Assembly: GCA_030833825.1 (NCBI GenBank)
Contig: JAURGL010000027.1
Span: 1 to 15,800, forward strand
DNA length: 15,800 nucleotides
Direction of reading: 5' to 3'
DNA from: Vulcanococcus sp. SFB_649D_100_25
Lineage (GTDB): Bacteria > Cyanobacteriota > Cyanobacteriia > PCC-6307 > Cyanobiaceae
Shown here: one piece after another, positions 14,190 to 15,800 of the stretch
How the letters are laid out: every line of letters starts with the position of its first letter
How positions within the stretch are numbered: the stretch's first letter is position 1
Notes under the pieces: generated by a model
What the model was told of the DNA's origin: nothing
Database searches by the model: none
What the model saw: the letters and a program-made list of their open reading frames with translations, nothing else
Made by a program: the position numbers and the translations under genes

Positions 14190-15236
14190 TCAGCGGAACT
14201 GTGGTTTTTTCTGGGCGTCAAAGCTGCGCTCCAGGATCTGACCGATGGTGAGGCCAATGGGCATCTGCCCGCCAAAAGAACTTCCCAGCACGTCGCGATA
14301 CAACTTGCTGCTCACCAGTCGGTAGGTGGAATCCTGCAGGGGGATCAGATTGGCCCTTTTGGCCACCTTTATGCCCTGCTGGAGGGTGGATTCGATCAAC
14401 GAGCGGAGCACTCTGTTACTACGGATGGCCTGCTCATTCACGTAGTAGAAGAGGGGGCGCGATAGGGGCAGATAGCGCGAGGTCTGCACGGCCGCAACGC
14501 TGGGCAGAACCGTGCCACGCAAGCCTGTCACTGGAAGGGCGCGAAGGATGCTGCGGTTGGCCTGGTAGTAGTCAAAGCCGAAGTAGCCAAGAGCGTTTTC
14601 GCTGTTGGCTACACAACGCACGAGAACATCGTCGTCCTCGCTGGCGGTGTAGTCCTGCCGGGAGTTGGTTTCGCTGCCGCTGATCACCTTGTTGAAGGTG
14701 TCATAGGTGCCGGAGTCTTGACCCGGCCCGCAGAGCTTGATCGGGCTGTTGGGCCAGGCCGGGTTCAGCTGGCTCCAGCGCAGCACCTTGCCTTGGGCCT
14801 TCTTCTCCCACAGTGTTTTCAGTTGGGCTGTGTTGATCTGTTTGGCGAAGCTGTTGCTGGGATTGACGACCACCGTGATTGCATCAAAGGCGATCGGCAG
14901 TTCGTAGAAGCGAACACGCCCTGCCTTGCATTGCTCCAGTTCTCGAGCGTTGATCGGCCTCGAAGCGGCAGCGATGGGAATCTTGCCGGAGCAGAACTCG
15001 CGAAATCCTGCGCTGGTGCCCACACTGCGGGCTTGGATGCTCACCGTTTTGGGGGTTCGGCGCGCAAACTGCTCGATCGCCGCTTTGCTGAAGGGATACA
15101 CGGTGCTGGATCCAGTGATCTGGATCGTTTCAGCGGGTTTGGGTTGTTGTTGGGCTTGGCTAAGGGAGACCGTGAGCAGTGGAGCCAGGGCAAGGGCATG
15201 GATCACGCCACGAGAAAGGCTGATCACATCGATCAC
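14190..15236 (-). CDS. sphX: SphX/PstS-like phosphate-binding protein
   Basis: This is a second periplasmic phosphate-binding protein, probably SphX. Starting at GTG 15236 it has 348 residues, close to the usual SphX size. A signal peptide (VIHALALAPLLTVSLSQA) is predicted to be cut after residue 28. Binding-loop motifs follow: ITGSSTVYPFSKAA, SVGTSAGFREFCSGKIPIAA, SRPINARELEQC and CGPGQDSGTYDTF. GTG 15227 is an alternative start. A longer open frame to 15317 is rejected because it would put the Pho-box palindrome (15279-15297) inside the coding sequence and the signal peptide in the interior. GAGG lies 12 bases before GTG 15236. It is divergent from pstC, and its own Pho box indicates starvation induction. 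SphX may differ from PstS in affinity or timing. Confidence 0.9.
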   Translation of the reverse strand: MIDVISLSRGVIHALALAPLLTVSLSQAQQQPKPAETIQITGSSTVYPFSKAAIEQFARRTPKTVSIQARSVGTSAGFREFCSGKIPIAAASRPINARELEQCKAGRVRFYELPIAFDAITVVVNPSNSFAKQINTAQLKTLWEKKAQGKVLRWSQLNPAWPNSPIKLCGPGQDSGTYDTFNKVISGSETNSRQDYTASEDDDVLVRCVANSENALGYFGFDYYQANRSILRALPVTGLRGTVLPSVAAVQTSRYLPLSRPLFYYVNEQAIRSNRVLRSLIESTLQQGIKVAKRANLIPLQDSTYRLVSSKLYRDVLGSSFGGQMPIGLTIGQILERSFDAQKKPQFR

Positions 15237-15278
15237 AGTTGATTTGAACCTCAGTCTTGCTTTGGCCCTGGCTGTGTT

Positions 15279-15297
15279 CGTTAAACGCTGTTTAACG
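15279..15297 (-). promoter_or_regulatory. Pho-box-like palindrome upstream of sphX
   Basis: CGTTAAAC-GCT-GTTTAACG is a perfect inverted repeat. Its two TTAA cores are 11 bases apart and can be read as a direct-repeat Pho box on either strand (GTTAAACA-GCG-TTTAACGA on minus). It lies 43 bases upstream of the sphX start and is the likely PhoB/SphR site for sphX. Confidence 0.7.
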
Positions 15298-15340
15298 CTT
15301 GATCTACTAACGACCACCCATAACGGTTTTCGTTCGCGCT

Positions 15341-15359
15341 CTTAACCAGCCCTTAAGGA
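15341..15359 (+). promoter_or_regulatory. Pho box upstream of pstC
   Basis: CTTAACCA-GCC-CTTAAGGA gives two 8-nt units with 11-nt spacing. The first is nearly the cyanobacterial consensus; the second fits in its CTTAA core. It lies 46 bases upstream of the pstC start, in the shared 169-bp divergent region with sphX. Confidence 0.8.
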
Positions 15360-15405
15360 CACCTGTTGATCTACGTGAGACGGTGCAAGCAGGAGATCTG
15401 AGGGA

Positions 15406-15800
15406 ATGGCCACCCCCCCTGCTGACGACTTGTTCGCTCTGAGGCGACGACCGCCTCAGGAAAAGATGGTCGATCAAGGTTTCCGCTGGATGACCATCGC
15501 CCTCGCCTCCCTTGTGGGCCTGGTCTTGGTGGGCATCTTGCTCACCGTCTTGATGGGATCCCGTGAGGCACTGGGCCGTTTTGGTCTTCAGTTCCTTGTG
15601 CTCTCCGACTGGGATCCGGTGGGAGATACCTACGGGGCCTTCACCGCCATCTACGGCACCGTGGTCACCTCGGTGCTTGCCTTGCTGATTGCTGTCCCTC
15701 TCGGAGTCGGTACGGCGATCTTCATCACCGAAAACCTGATCCCGGTTCGGATTCGCCAGATTCTGGGGCTGATGGTTGAGCTCCTGGCCGCGATCCCCTC
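15406..15800 (+). CDS. pstC: PstC phosphate ABC transporter permease, 5' part (cut by window edge)
   Basis: PstC is one of two membrane subunits that carry phosphate through the PstSCAB importer. About 131 residues are visible from ATG 15406, preceded by AGGAG ten bases upstream and GAGGGA directly before it. A short cytoplasmic N-terminus is followed by one membrane segment (about residues 28-50, with VGLVLVGILLTVLMG), then FLVLSDWDPVGDTYGAFTAI, typical of PstC, and the start of the permease core (YGTVVTSVLALLIAVPLGVG, with TENLIP after it). The frame is open at the window end; pstA and pstB probably follow. A Pho box is upstream. The gene is separated from pstS by the regulator and sphX. 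Confidence 0.96.
   Translation, partial: MATPPADDLFALRRRPPQEKMVDQGFRWMTIALASLVGLVLVGILLTVLMGSREALGRFGLQFLVLSDWDPVGDTYGAFTAIYGTVVTSVLALLIAVPLGVGTAIFITENLIPVRIRQILGLMVELLAAIP

Noticed and set aside
13917..14465. Possible gene of 182 codons coupled to the regulator by ATGA
   Set aside because: More than half is antisense to sphX, and the remainder has no recognisable domain; it is not a histidine kinase.
15237..15317. Extended N-terminus of SphX starting at 15317
   Set aside because: It would place the Pho-box palindrome inside the coding region and put the signal peptide about 30 residues from the N-terminus.
1..15800. tRNA, rRNA, CRISPR, insertion sequence or prophage signals
   Set aside because: Reading both strands showed no T-loop-like GTTCGA context with a cloverleaf, no spaced direct repeats of CRISPR size, and no transposase or integrase motifs. 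A covariance-model scan would be needed to exclude small RNAs.

Overview
This GC-rich window looks like a picocyanobacterial chromosome of the Synechococcus/Cyanobium type. The evidence is a short CP12, a fusion of an FAD oxidoreductase with selenide, water dikinase, SphX and PstS phosphate-binding proteins with Pho boxes of the cyanobacterial form, a plant-type ferredoxin, small conserved cyanobacterial proteins, and a few GCGATCGC (HIP1) octamers. The genus is inferred from gene content only. No tRNA, rRNA, insertion sequence, phage gene or CRISPR array was seen.

Bases 1-5105 are mostly housekeeping. On the minus strand lie the 5' part of pyrC (dihydroorotase), cut by the window edge, and a YqhA-family membrane protein. 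On the plus strand follow a YggU-family protein, an MFS transporter, a small conserved protein and the oxidoreductase-SelD fusion, which is broken by a one-base frame change near 3413-3417.

Bases 5102-8595 hold a minus-strand run (LuxR-type regulator, [2Fe-2S] ferredoxin, secreted protein of unknown role), then a minus-strand cp12 plus small-protein pair ending in a clear intrinsic terminator. Diverging from cp12 is a plus-strand pair encoding a lipoprotein and a four-cysteine secreted protein.

Bases 8795-11476 are an arsenate-resistance divergon: arsR on plus, and the arsenate-linked GAPDH plus arsJ on minus. Two perfect ATCAA-N6-TTGAT motifs, a published form of cyanobacterial ArsR operator, lie between the divergent starts. 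GAPDH makes 1-arseno-3-phosphoglycerate and ArsJ exports it.

Bases 11502-15800 hold speD and then phosphate-acquisition genes: pstS, an OmpR/PhoB-type regulator with a degenerate receiver, sphX on minus, and the start of pstC. Pho-box-like repeats with an 11-nt period precede pstS, sphX and pstC. Arsenate enters cells through phosphate transporters, so having arsenate detoxification beside the pst genes makes functional sense. No wholly new system is evident. The best leads are the degenerate regulator in the phosphate cluster, the tandem ars operators, the bidirectional Pho-box region and the selD frame break.
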